Origin: Allodiplogaster sudhausi
Lineage: Eukaryota; Nematoda; Chromadorea; Rhabditida; Diplogasteridae
Reading direction: 5' to 3'
Assembly: GCA_945643635.1 (NCBI GenBank)
Contig: CALZFC010000005.1
Span: forward strand, 8,672,001 to 8,736,000
Length of the DNA: 64,000 nt
How positions within the stretch are numbered: position 1 is the first letter of the stretch; each line of letters begins with the position of its first letter. Of the stretch, positions 25,946-36,243 are shown one piece after another. The translations under genes were made by a program, and so were the position numbers. The notes under the pieces are model-generated. The model did no database searches. It saw nothing but the letters and a program-made list of their open reading frames with translations, and was not told the origin of the DNA.

Positions 25946-28315
25946 GAAACCTCTCCAAATAACGTAATTCACACTCGAACCAAACAAGGGCAAGGGAACT
26001 CAGCACTGGAATGTCTCTGACCTGTGTGTTATAAGACCACAATTTTTGGAGGAACTCTATTTCAGCTTCAGGGAGTTTGGAGATGAAAGAGGAGAGGGGG
26101 AGAAAGAGAAAGAGAGAGAGAGAGAGGAAAAGGTAGTATGGTTTCTGTAGGCAAGACGCAATAGTAATAATATGTGTTAGAAGTTGTATTATAAATACAT
26201 GTCTACAATTTGGTGTTTGTGAAGGAATTTGAGAATTTGAGGTACACGTTTCCTGATGGAACAAAGCAAAAGAGTAACGCACGCCAGAGCACAAAAATTT
26301 ATGTATGTATGTACTTATATCAGAATCTATGTATATTTGCAAGGGCTAGTGATTCGTGCCTGCCAGTTAGTCTTTTAGTCTTTATCTTTTGAAGAAGGAA
26401 GAAGGAGTCTCGTATTCGGAAACCAAAGGTATGAATATTGGAAAGGTGGTTTTTATCTGTAATATATTTGAGAGAGCTAGAAAAAACAACGTTGATCTGA
26501 TTGTTTATTTTTTGAAAAAAAAAATAGAGCAAGGAGAAAGGATCGGTGATATTGACCAAACGTGAATGATGTCAGAAAATGACTCCCTTGTCTCACAGAT
26601 TGGTGTGAGTACTTAGTGGGAAAGTCATCACACATGATGTAAGCTATGAGAGATTCCAGTCCCCCTCCCCCTTTCTTGTCTACGTAAACAGTATACTATC
26701 AATCACACCCGCCCGCATTGTCGTTCGTTCTCATCCTAATATGATAGCTTTAGTGCCTCATAAAAACAAACAATAACCACGTGGGATCCATCTATGCTCT
26801 TTTGGTTTAATATATTTGCTCACTTACAGTGCTAGGTACACACTGCTACACGGGCCACCTACAATTTAATTTTTTGTCAACATTCATCCAGCTTTTTTTA
26901 AGGATAAAGAAAGAAATTGAATGAATCTTTCTTCTAACCTTCTTTTAACCTGCCGACGTCTTCATTCCAAAAGAAAGGTAGAATTGACAGGACGCAACGC
27001 ACTCTTCCTTCATTTGATCTATTCAACTGAATTCCGAACAAGAATGAAGTAAAGTTTCCGAGCTCGCCACCAGATTAGAGCGGATTTCAACTAGCTGCGC
27101 ATTATGACGCGCGCAAATGTACATGCATTTTAGTCGAGTTTTCTAGTCCCTTGAGAGCACTCAGAGGTTGAATTCGGTTTTGAAAACAGTCAGTTAGACA
27201 AGCACATATTTTTTGGAAGCGTCCGAATCGTCCGAAGCGTCCTTGGTACCAAGATCCTGGGCGGGACTGTACATATGTCGTCATGAGAATTGTACGCAAA
27301 TACATAATTTGCTTTTATTTTGAACCTCAAAATGCAAAAAAAAAATGGACAGAAGCACAAACTGGGCGCTAGGATGAAGAAGTAATAGATAACTGAAAGA
27401 CTATCTGCTAGCTCGAATGGACTCCCACGGCTTCCACTTTATGCCTTCCCGTTGTTAGGAACAACGCGATTTCTCATTACGACCACTCGGGTATCCAGTG
27501 CATTGCATTTTATCCATCAACTGCGAGTCATGGTTTTCAAAGTGGCAAACATTACATCAAAAATCAAAAAGGAATAATCCTCTTCTTCTGTATAGCATAT
27601 TTTCACATAGAGCTTAGATCGGAATTGCTGAGTAAACGGCTTGAAAGGACTCATATAATCTCCACTGCAGGAATCTTGTCATTTCGGATAATCTCCTGGA
27701 AGCGTACCTAAGGGATAGTAGAACATCAGTTCAATGAATTCTCCGTTGACAACCTTCTTTCCGCCCCCTTTCAATCCTCCTGAAAATTCTCACAGAAGGC
27801 CGAGTGTTAGATTCGCTAATGTAAGATATGGCCGAGTACTCGAAGGAAGGCCACATCTCAAAAATTGCATTAATTATATATTATTAAATCATAAATTCAT
27901 CGATTGCGAGAGGTCTTTTTTGTTTTCTTTGTAGATGCAGTCTTTCTATTTTTAAGTACATCCCTCAAAGGAGCCCCCCTCCACACCTTTCGCTTTCCCC
28001 ATTTCGCTACTTCCGCTCCAGACATGCTTGTTTTCCTCAAAGTATTATCCGCCAATCGAACTCCCTATCAGCACAGAAAGTGCCTTACCTTCCAATGTCA
28101 TCGTTTCGTACTAGTTATGTCAATGACCTTACATATCTGATTTTTTTCTCAATTGCTCAACCCCGTGTGTTCAGTTGGACCCACACTGCTCATATATTTG
28201 ATCTCTACCAATCTATGCCATCAAGAAATTCAAAATTCGTTGTATTGGGGAACATGTTAAGATGCACTAAGAGGATATGTCAATGTGAATTACGAAGGCT
28301 GTTTGAAATAATGAA
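25946..28315. other. intergenic with GT14 debris
   Basis: Apart from the relic terminal exon at 27651-27707, I see no gene. A minus-strand frame near 26040-26095 (FISKLPEAEIEFLQKLWSYN) is followed by CAG/GTCAGA and could be an exon, but nothing connects to it. Short GA tracts and (TATG) strings are present. Confidence 0.35.
27651..27707 (-). pseudogene. relic GT14 terminal exon
   Basis: After a CCCTTAG acceptor the minus strand reads VRFQEIIRNDKIPAVEII and a stop. It aligns without gaps to the start of the terminal exon of copy B (IRYTKLLRDSKVPAEEIE). It is shorter than the terminal exons of copies A and B and has lost the final Cys-containing tail. No partner exons are visible in the expected upstream positions, so it is probably the remnant of a deleted tandem copy. 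Confidence 0.6.
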
Positions 28316-30522
28316 TTATGGTTTGAATGGTCCAAGCTTGGCGCATTCAATCTCCTCTGCAGGAACCTTCGAGTCACGAAGGAGCTTTGTGTAGCGAATC
28401 TATGAAATAGACAACAGCTCAATACAGAGTCCCACTCAATATTATTAGATCAGATATTAATAATATTCTAAATAATGTTGAGCATGTATAATATAAATAA
28501 TCCCAATAATATTGAGTAGGACTGTATGTACCTAACCAAAAGATTAGTCCTTTGGATTCGACCAAAGTTCATAAAAATGTTTAAAACATATTATTAGTAT
28601 GTATTCTTCTTCTAATAATTATAAAAGAAGCAGACCTCCTCAAGAGTGATATAGTACCCCTCATTGAATCCATCATTTCGGAGTCCGAGCGTTCGATTCG
28701 TCAGCATTTCACTGATGCAAGAGATGGCGGCGTAATCGAAATATGGCCATATCTTAATTTTTTTTATTCTCATTACACTTGAAGGTTGAAAATTAATGAA
28801 TTTACATTATTAACTGAAACATGCAAATCATACCCTTGCAGCGGAAATACTCTCTTGTTTCGCGAGTGATGGCAAGTCTTCGACGCCAAAAACGCAGAAG
28901 CTTCCACTCATGTAGCGTGAGCCGCAATTCTTGACGTCATACCAGACTGACCAGCTGAAGAAGTGAAGGTGGGAGGTAGACAATAAAAGTACGCATTGTG
29001 GGCAGTGCTTACGCGGACAGGAAACGATTCAGCTTGGGAAAACAACGAGTTGTGAAGCGGCCAGGGATTTTCAGTTCCTCGGTGGCAAAGAGGGATGCCA
29101 GTAGAATGTCTTCATTGCCCCATCCCTGAAATTCTGTTTAGTATTCTTTTTAAACGTACATTTAGAAGACAGATTTCTTACCTTTGCGTTGAGGTGCTCG
29201 AGCATAACAGTCAAGTCCATCTTCTCTGTCAGATATTCAGCTGTTACGCGAGGCAAGCTCACCTATAAAACACAAATAAACACGCCGATAATGGAATACA
29301 GATGAACGCCAAGCCTGCGGTGCTCCTTTTGCCCATGTAACATTCGCATTGCGACACGCTGCTGCTGAAACAGACTGATCATAAACAATGTTTATAGTAA
29401 TAAAAATGGGAGCTGACCATCGCTCGGATTCAAGTGGGGAGGGCAGAGTCCCAGCTTGGCGAGGCTTCTCTCAAAGTTTGTTCCACAGCGACCATCCGGG
29501 CACCAGCCAATCTCAAATCGATGTCGCGGCGTCATTTAGTGTGTTATTAAAAGAAGCATACTGTAGACGAGTTCTTTGTACAACATACATACATTATAGT
29601 ATTACTACTTCTTACTTCAATGTCGGCAGCGCCATCCATAATACCGAATATCTTCGCCATCTCTTCGTGTGTCTTGATCACAATGTCGTTGTCCTGAAAA
29701 GGAGGGACATTTTAATCTCGTCAGAAAGTGGATAGTTGTCTGATTGCACTCATGAATACCTCCTGAAACAGAACATATTTCCACTTTTTGTTCTTCTTCA
29801 GCAGCAGCTTGAGACAGTCGAGTTGTGCATTGCTGTAGAAGTGGTGGTATTTGTCTCGGTCGTACTCTTCTGAGGAGAGGAAGACGTTTGGCAGAGCAGC
29901 CGAGAGAGCGGTCAGCCGACGGCGGAATGTCAGCGAAGACTGCAATTTCAATTTATACTTTAGTTTATATTACTATGCAAATATTGCAAAACTTTTCTTA
30001 CAGATGAGGAATGCCTCACTCAAAAAAAAATTGAAACGCACCCTCTTCTGATCTGGCGCGAAGCAATAGACATTCTCGCTTGCGTACGTGTTCTTCAGTT
30101 GCTCTTCCAAGAATTCGTAGTCCTTGAATAAACAATTCGGAATATTTGTAGGCAAAGAAAAGGAACTAATGTGGAGTACCTGGTAGACAACTTTGATGAA
30201 TGCAATCGGAAAGTCGACGTCGCGATTCAACGGCGGCTGAAAGCGTCTTCTGATGTCTTCGCAGTTCAAATCGACGTCTTCGGGTGGCGGATCTGCGAGA
30301 AGCGGCCGCTTCGCTGCGATCGACGCGGCGTACGTCGGGTCGCCTCAACTTCATCTATTAGAATCTCATCTAATAAGTGTTATATTTAATAAATTTGCTT
30401 TCAAAGCACTCGCCATTGATTAGACGGGCGCAGTCAATGTGCGCGACTTGTGGACGGCGACGGTAGGCGGAGGAAGCCAAGCCGAGGAGGCCGAAGAGAA
30501 GGAGAACTTGTGAAGATCTCAT
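28316..30522 (-). CDS. GT14 (core-2/I-branching-like) glycosyltransferase, copy B, signal-peptide form
   Basis: Twelve exons give 423 residues and close in phase: 30522-30414, 30343-30180, 30122-30042, 29939-29760, 29693-29616, 29511-29418, 29364-29315, 29262-29182, 29125-29013, 28954-28834, 28752-28636 and 28399-28316. Exon lengths 164, 180, 78, 94, 50, 81, 113, 121 and 117 are identical to copy A. Copy A's anchor and stem are replaced by a short signal peptide (MRSSQVLLLFGLLGLASSAY). Core motifs are LPNVFLSSEEYDRDKYHHF, KYVLFQEDNDIVIKT, CRNANVTWAKGAPQ and FDYAAISCISEMLTNRT. Two introns start with GC, after AATG (GCGAGT) and after CCGCAG (GCTTGG). The product may be luminal or secreted rather than membrane-anchored. 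Function is inferred as O-glycan branching. Confidence 0.83.
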
Positions 30523-31855
30523 CGAGCGCTGGAAGAGCTCAACAGAATTCAGTGAGCATTGGGTTCCTATTCTCTTCTTATAAACGGCACCACCCGTTGT
30601 CGAAATAACCTAGTAATAGGTTCAGCTGAGAAGAACTGCTCCTGTTGGTCACACTCTTGGCCCCGTCTTTCGAACAGACTCGCTGTGACCAGAGAGGCTA
30701 TTTCTTGCTCCAAATAAAGTTAAATCTTGGCTAACGCCCACATAGTACGGCATCATTGATCATGCGATTTCTTTAAGGCAAGCAGTTAGTTGTTGGTGTC
30801 CGCGTGATATAACAAAGATATCAACAAGAAGTTGAACAGTGACATTCTCCTTCTCCTAAACATTTCTCACAATTTTTTTAATAAAAAGAAATATCGTGCA
30901 ATCAACTATATTTGACATACATAGTGAATTATTTGTATTGTTCACACTTCTGGAGTTAATTAAAAAGACGATGATCATTGAAAGTTCTTGTGATTTCATG
31001 GTAAATGTATGTATATAAAATGAAAAAAATATATAAATGAGGGGACGATCAATTGCAACATATAATATGCATGTAGTTTTGGAATATTCTGAATATGGTA
31101 AGGAATGCACTAATTGAATAAAGAAGGAAGAGAGCGACCTACCATCATTTAACTCTACGCAGCACGGCCATTTAAACCCTGTCATCAAAAATGGTCACGC
31201 TTATACGCAGATTCTTGAAATGACCGCAACGCGTCCGCGTTGCGTTGACCCAATTGGCCACCGTGGTACGGTAGACTTTAGCAACAGACAAAACATGGCC
31301 CTGTGGTAGCCAAAGGGATTGCTCACATGCAACTATTACTGTTTTTGTGATGTTTTTTTTTTACTGATTTCTACAACTTTTTAAGAAGCCTCAGTCGTTG
31401 ACGGAGCTACCGCAGTCGTAGAAGGATTGAGTGAAGGCCGCATCAGGATATCACCCACAATTCGTGGTTCGAATTCGTCAATTCGCTTAATTTACTATTT
31501 TCGTTAAATTTCCCAATTATTTTTTTACTTGTTTGCTGTTTTTTCTTTCTTTTTATTCATTACTTAATTCTCAATTCCTAGATTTCAGGTCAAGGAAAGG
31601 TTGGATCCCATTGGGTTTTAGTTTCTTTTCTAGCACTGGTAAAATAGTTTTAGTTTGTCCCTTGTATGTCGATAGATAAAGAGGCGATAAATTTTTATCC
31701 TTCATCATTTGTTTACAACACAAGTCATTTAAGTTAGAAAAAGGGTTCTAGCATTCCTTTTAACATGTGGTTTGAATACATAACAGAACAGTTAATTGTA
31801 GAAAAAATTATCTTAGCTACTTGAATACTCATTTACTTCTTGATTCTTTCTCATC
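30523..31855. other. intergenic
   Basis: Nothing coding is supported. The segment is AT-rich. At 31225-31244 a 9-bp GC-rich inverted repeat (CGCAACGCG TC CGCGTTGCG) stands out from the AT-rich surroundings. A GTTCGAATTC string near 31470 looks like a tRNA T-loop, but no cloverleaf forms around it. Confidence 0.5.
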
Positions 31856-33889
31856 TCAGTTCTTCCCCAAGTCATGCGTAGCATTCAATACTGCCATATC
31901 CCTTAGCTCTGCGCGCCATCTCTGTTCCTCATTCCTGATCGCTGCGTACTGCTTGGCTCTTCTCTTCTCTTCCTGATGCAAGGCCTCGATTGATTGGTCG
32001 CTGAAGAAGCCCCAGCTACCCCATCTCTCGATGATCTCAGGGACATGGACAAATAGGGCGTGCATTTTGGGTGTTCTGCTTTGGCGAGAGCAACATTTGC
32101 GGGCAAGCTTTTCAAGATGCAATATATCTCGCCTTATCACTTCCTTTTCCTGCTGAGATAGATCTCGGGGCACAGAGAGTGAGCTAATATTCTTGAGACT
32201 CTTCATCATCTCAATCTTCTCTTCCACGTTGTCTTCATCCTGATATAGGTTCCATAGCAGGTCTGCGTTCTCCAAACACTTTTGAATGTGGTTGCGGACC
32301 ATGCATTGACCAAAAGCTTGGAGGTCGGCTCCAATTGACTTGAAAGAATAATCCAATTCAATTTGCCCGTCACCACGTTTCTGGTCTACAATCTTTTCAA
32401 GCGTGTTCTTCTTGACCTCCAGTTCGATGCGTAGCTTGTTCAGTGCTTCTGCTTCTTTTTTGCTGTTACTCAGTAGTTTCTCTATCTCTGCGAGCTGGCT
32501 TGGAAGACTGATGTTAGTGCTGTTGGCGCAACTGCGGCAGATGTACTCGCCATTCCCTTCAACCTGCTGAACCTGCTGCATGGTGAAGATGCCCTCACAG
32601 GCATAATGCACCAATGATTCACACAAGCTGCAGACACATGAGTTGTGGAATGAGATGGAAGGACTGAGTCGGGTACTTGCTTTGTGCATAGTGAGACAGA
32701 AAGCAGCCTTGCAGCACTTTGGTGGTTTTCGCGGCGTTTGTAATCTGCGCTCTATGCATGCTTTGAGGTATTCTGCTAAGATTGGCCCATCTCTTGCTTC
32801 TCTTTCGCACTCTCTCAGTTCTTCCTTATTTGTTCTCAACTGCTTCCTGACTTCGCCTAATTGCTTCTGGCACTCCTTTTCAGCATTTAAGGGCATTCCG
32901 CTCTCACTTTCCTCGTCCTCTTCTTCAGGAAGGTTCTGGGCTGGTGCAAAGTCGCACTTCTGCATTCTTGCTAGCTTTCATCTGTGAATGTGCTCTATGC
33001 AGCTTATCGTATCTCTCCTGGGCAATGTTAAGAGCGAACATCAATTCCTTGGAGTTCATCTGATGTTCTGCATCATTCAAACCGTCAAAATCAGTCACGC
33101 TGCGTTCAGTTTGGCTCCTCCATTCTTTAAGTTCTTTTTCCATTGCATCCACCTTTTGCTGAAGCGAACGCGCATTTTAAACAGACGACAAAAGTTGTTT
33201 TTCGGCTTGCTTGACTTTCTGCTCTTGGATGCGAACTTTTTCCGGTGTGAGACGATCTCACTTTTCCAATCATCTAGTTGTCTCTCCAAGAACTTAATTC
33301 GGTTGTGACATTCTTTTCTCTGACATGCTTCCCTCCCAACTTGGACAGCAGTGGGAGGAGGCTGATCTGAACTGCTTTGGGTTCTATTCTGACCACACTC
33401 GTCCTTCATGGTTTGGATGCGATCTCTGAGAGTTTGGTTGCTTGTTTTCAACTGCGTGATCTGTCTTCTTAAATCACGTTCATGCACCAGCAGCTTCTTA
33501 ACATTCTCTCTTTCCGTTTCCAAATTTTTCCTTAGCTGCTCGGTATCTTCTGCATTGGACGATTGGGATGAGGTGCAAGGAGGAGGGAAAAGAACACGAG
33601 CAGCTGAGGGGGTCGACGTCGAGAGAGCTCTCAGCTGTACGGCCATATCTGAGCAAGGAGTTGTCATCTTTGGGGGATATTCACCCTTCTTCTCTGCTGG
33701 GGGATATTCACCCTTCTTCTCTTCTGGGGGATATTCACCCTTCTTCTCTTCTGGGGGATATTCACCCTTCTTCTCTGGGGGTTGTGCACCCTTCTTTTCA
33801 ATTGAGATTTCATCTTTTTGTATCTCTGCTCTGCTTCCTTCCTTGACCCTTTGCCCTTTGGCTAACTCATATTGTGATGAGCGCCTCAT
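31856..33889 (-). CDS. coiled-coil / zinc-finger protein, possibly transposase-derived
   Basis: The start ATG is at 33889 (MRRSSQYELAKGQ). Next come four 9-residue repeats (KKGEYPPEE), then long heptad-rich coiled coil to about 32780. A cysteine/histidine-rich PHD-like finger follows (CVCSLCESLVHYACEG ... YICRSC), then more coiled coil. The C-terminal block contains HVPEIIERWGSWGFFSDQSI and EALHQ. That block resembles, from memory, the 'H..EF...G.W...SEQ.iEa.H' end of CMC-type (Mirage/Chapaev) DDE transposases, and no complete catalytic triad is visible. The frame shifts or stops at three places. Each can be bridged by removing a GT...AG segment of 26 nt (33265-33240), 24 nt (33185-33162) or 22 nt (32957-32936). 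These may be ultrashort introns, or indels in a decaying gene. Function is unknown. Confidence 0.55.
33664..33782. repeat. 27-bp coding tandem repeat, 4 copies
   Basis: The unit GGGGGATATTCACCCTTCTT plus 7 bp repeats four times on the plus strand, with a diverged fifth unit to 33810. On the coding minus strand it gives KKGEYPPEE repeats near the N-terminus of the coiled-coil protein. Confidence 0.9.
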
Positions 33890-35022
33890 CTAAATCACAA
33901 TTCTTTTATTATGGATACTTTACAAAAATTTACAACATTAATTCGAGAGTACATACAAATATAGTGAGAGAAATTTATCAGAAGAAACGAGAGGAAAATG
34001 GCAGGCCGAGAAACCAAATGAGAGAGAGAGAGAGAGAGAGACAGAGGGAGAGAGAGAGAGTGCGAGATGGAGATGCGGAGAAAGAAGGGAAGACTGCTTC
34101 ACCTCACTTCGTCCCGCCCAGCGGTCCGCGAGTTGTAGGACGAAGAGTCAGTTGCGGCGTCTTCGCTCTGGGATGTGCTCTGCTGTAACAAATCTCAAGT
34201 CTTAATTGCCATAGCTTGGCTTAAAAGATATTATACCTCCATTCAAAGGTTACGGTGAGTTGCATATTATTTTCAATGCGGTGCAGACACCTTTTTCAGA
34301 ATGATGTTTTATTTATATATTCACAGTAGCAAATAGGCCATTTGATCAACCACAATTCTAAATCGAATTATAAAAAATATGTAGAACGTAAAAGAGAGAG
34401 AGAGAAGAATACCGGTAAGAATTGTACAAGCACGGACATGAGGTGAGAATGACACAAGCAATGGGAGCATCACCGACAAGAATAGTACAAACAGGGAAAG
34501 GGGGGAAATGTTACAAGCATTGTAGGGAAGTGCACTGGTAAGAATTTTACAAGCAGGGGAGGGGCAGGAATGTTACAAGCATTGTAGGGAAGTGCACTGG
34601 TAAGAATTTTACAAGCAGGGGAGGGGCAGGAATGTTACAAGCATTGGACGGAAGTAGACCGGTAAGAATGACACAAGCAGGGGAAGGGCAAGAATGTTAC
34701 AAGCATTGGAGGGAAGTACATTGGTAGGAATGGTACAAGCAGGGGAAGGGCAAGAATGTTACAAGAATTGGAGGGAAGTGACTGGTAAGAATGTTACAAG
34801 CAGGGGAAGGGAAAGAATGTTACAAACAGAGAGTAGGGAAATCAATGTTTAGCCGAATAAATCTATATATTTAGATAAACTTATAATAAACATACTGGTT
34901 CGCATAATATGGGCAGAGTACTCAATAAATAGCCATTTTACATTGTCCTTCGAAAAATAAGCGGACATAATATACAGAAAAACAAGACGAGTCTCCTAGA
35001 AGCAGAGAATGTCCGAGACTTG
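33890..35022. other. intergenic with minisatellite
   Basis: A short GA tract lies at 34020-34060. Apart from the 62-bp tandem array described separately, no gene is supported. Confidence 0.5.
34420..34835. repeat. 62-bp minisatellite, about 6-7 copies
   Basis: The string ATGTTACAAGC recurs at 34508, 34570, 34632, 34694, 34756 and 34817, a spacing of 62, 62, 62, 62 and 61 bp. Each unit contains a second, related TTACAAGCAGGGG half, so the unit is itself an imperfect dimer. Earlier, more diverged units extend left to about 34420. Confidence 0.9.
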
Positions 35023-36243
35023 TCAACTGAGCAGCCCGTTTTCATCGATCTCGTCATCCGTCCGGCCCTGAAACCCAATCGTAGCTCAACTCACTACAGG
35101 CTGTTTTCGGTTATTGAAGTAATTTATAAAGAAATGTAGTATTTGAGCAACAAATTTAAAACAAGCTCACAGCAGGAGAAGATGAGCGAGAACGTGCGCG
35201 AGAAGCAGATGAATTCTCGCGTGGAGAAGATGAGCGAGAACGTGCGCGACAAGCAGATGAATTCTCGCGTGAAGTCGACGGATGACGTGTTTTTCCTGCA
35301 ATTTCATAAATAACATTTGTTCGTCAATGAGTAATACTATTAAAATAAATCCATCAACCTCAGGCAGAGTACATGCTTTAGAGAATGCTGTATTAACAGC
35401 TATGATAAATTTGCATGTTGAGTAGTAAATAAAATAAGAAAAACCTTCTCTTCCAGTGAACTTTCATTTCTTCCTTTCCTCCTCGCTCATCCGAACGTGG
35501 CGGTTGGGTCGGTGTCCTCGATCACCTCTGCCGTTGCCTCCAGTTCCGCGTCCTCTGAATCCTCCGCCACCTCGACCACGTCCAGCGACGCTTCCGCCGC
35601 GGCCTCCTCGTCCTCCTCGAAAATCTCCTCGTCCTCCTCGAAAATCTCCTCGTCCTCCTCGTCCTCCGCGGACACCGCCGCGTCCGCCATGGAAGCCGCC
35701 ACGTTCGACCCTGCCTGCGAGTCGGCTCAGGCCGGGGGAAGGAGAGGACGCCAATTCATTGACGTTTGCGATTCTACAAAGCAAAGCAATTCACATTGAA
35801 TCATGGATAGAAAGAATAACCTACATTGTGCCCAACTTCGACACGCAGTCCAAGATGGACCTCTTCGCGTCGAAGGATTCGACCCGGCGGGATGCTCCAC
35901 GCTGCATTCCTCGATGGAATTGAGGCTTCATTCTAAAATAATAAACATTACAAAATAACATAACGGAATAAAGATTCATAACAAGTGTTTTGATTCCCAT
36001 GAGAACAAACAGGACGCGGCAGAATCAATAATTTCAAGCTTTGCTTTGAATTTCCCGCATTTGAGATTTCGCGCATAAAACATGCGATTTTGTCTGCGTA
36101 CTCTCAAGCACCGCCCACTTCTCCGGAGCCATAATTCAATGCTTGATCATGACCGTTTTTACCACTGGCTGAATGGCCGTGCGCAGCCCATCGCGAGTGG
36201 CTGCCTTCACGTCGTCCAGCAGCCTTTCTTCGCCTTGCCATGA
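35023..36243 (-). CDS. RGG-box and RS-repeat protein (5' end uncertain)
   Basis: Terminal exons are firm: 35714-35526 (RGG/RGD-rich: FHGGRGGVRGGRGGRGDFRG), 35295-35171 (two copies of REN-SSA-x-RARSRSSSP) and 35067-35023 (GRTDDEIDENGLLS, stop). Their phases match. Upstream exons 35932-35821 and 36243-36163 keep phase but show no recognised fold and no ATG, so the start is missing. The combination of arginine-glycine and serine-arginine tracts is typical of nuclear or nucleolar RNA-binding and splicing-associated proteins, where such tracts mediate RNA contact and carry arginine methylation or serine phosphorylation. No RRM is visible. If intron 35525-35296 is retained, the RGG exon instead runs to a stop at 35464, giving an alternative tail (HVRMSEEERKK). 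Confidence 0.5.
35176..35272. repeat. 48-bp tandem duplication in RS exon
   Basis: GAAGATGAGCGAGAACGTGC and the following bases repeat twice with one substitution. It doubles the RARSRSSSPREN segment of the RGG/RS protein. Confidence 0.9.

Noticed and set aside
31430..31500. Possible tRNA (GTTCGAATTC string)
   Set aside because: No acceptor stem or D/anticodon arms could be paired around the T-loop-like string.
34420..34835. CRISPR-like array
   Set aside because: Units are contiguous 62-bp tandem repeats without unique spacers, in animal DNA.
35456..35923. Plus-strand Pro/Arg-rich and Ser-rich frames
   Set aside because: They are antisense of the RGG-coding exon, whose minus-strand splice sites and phases match flanking exons.
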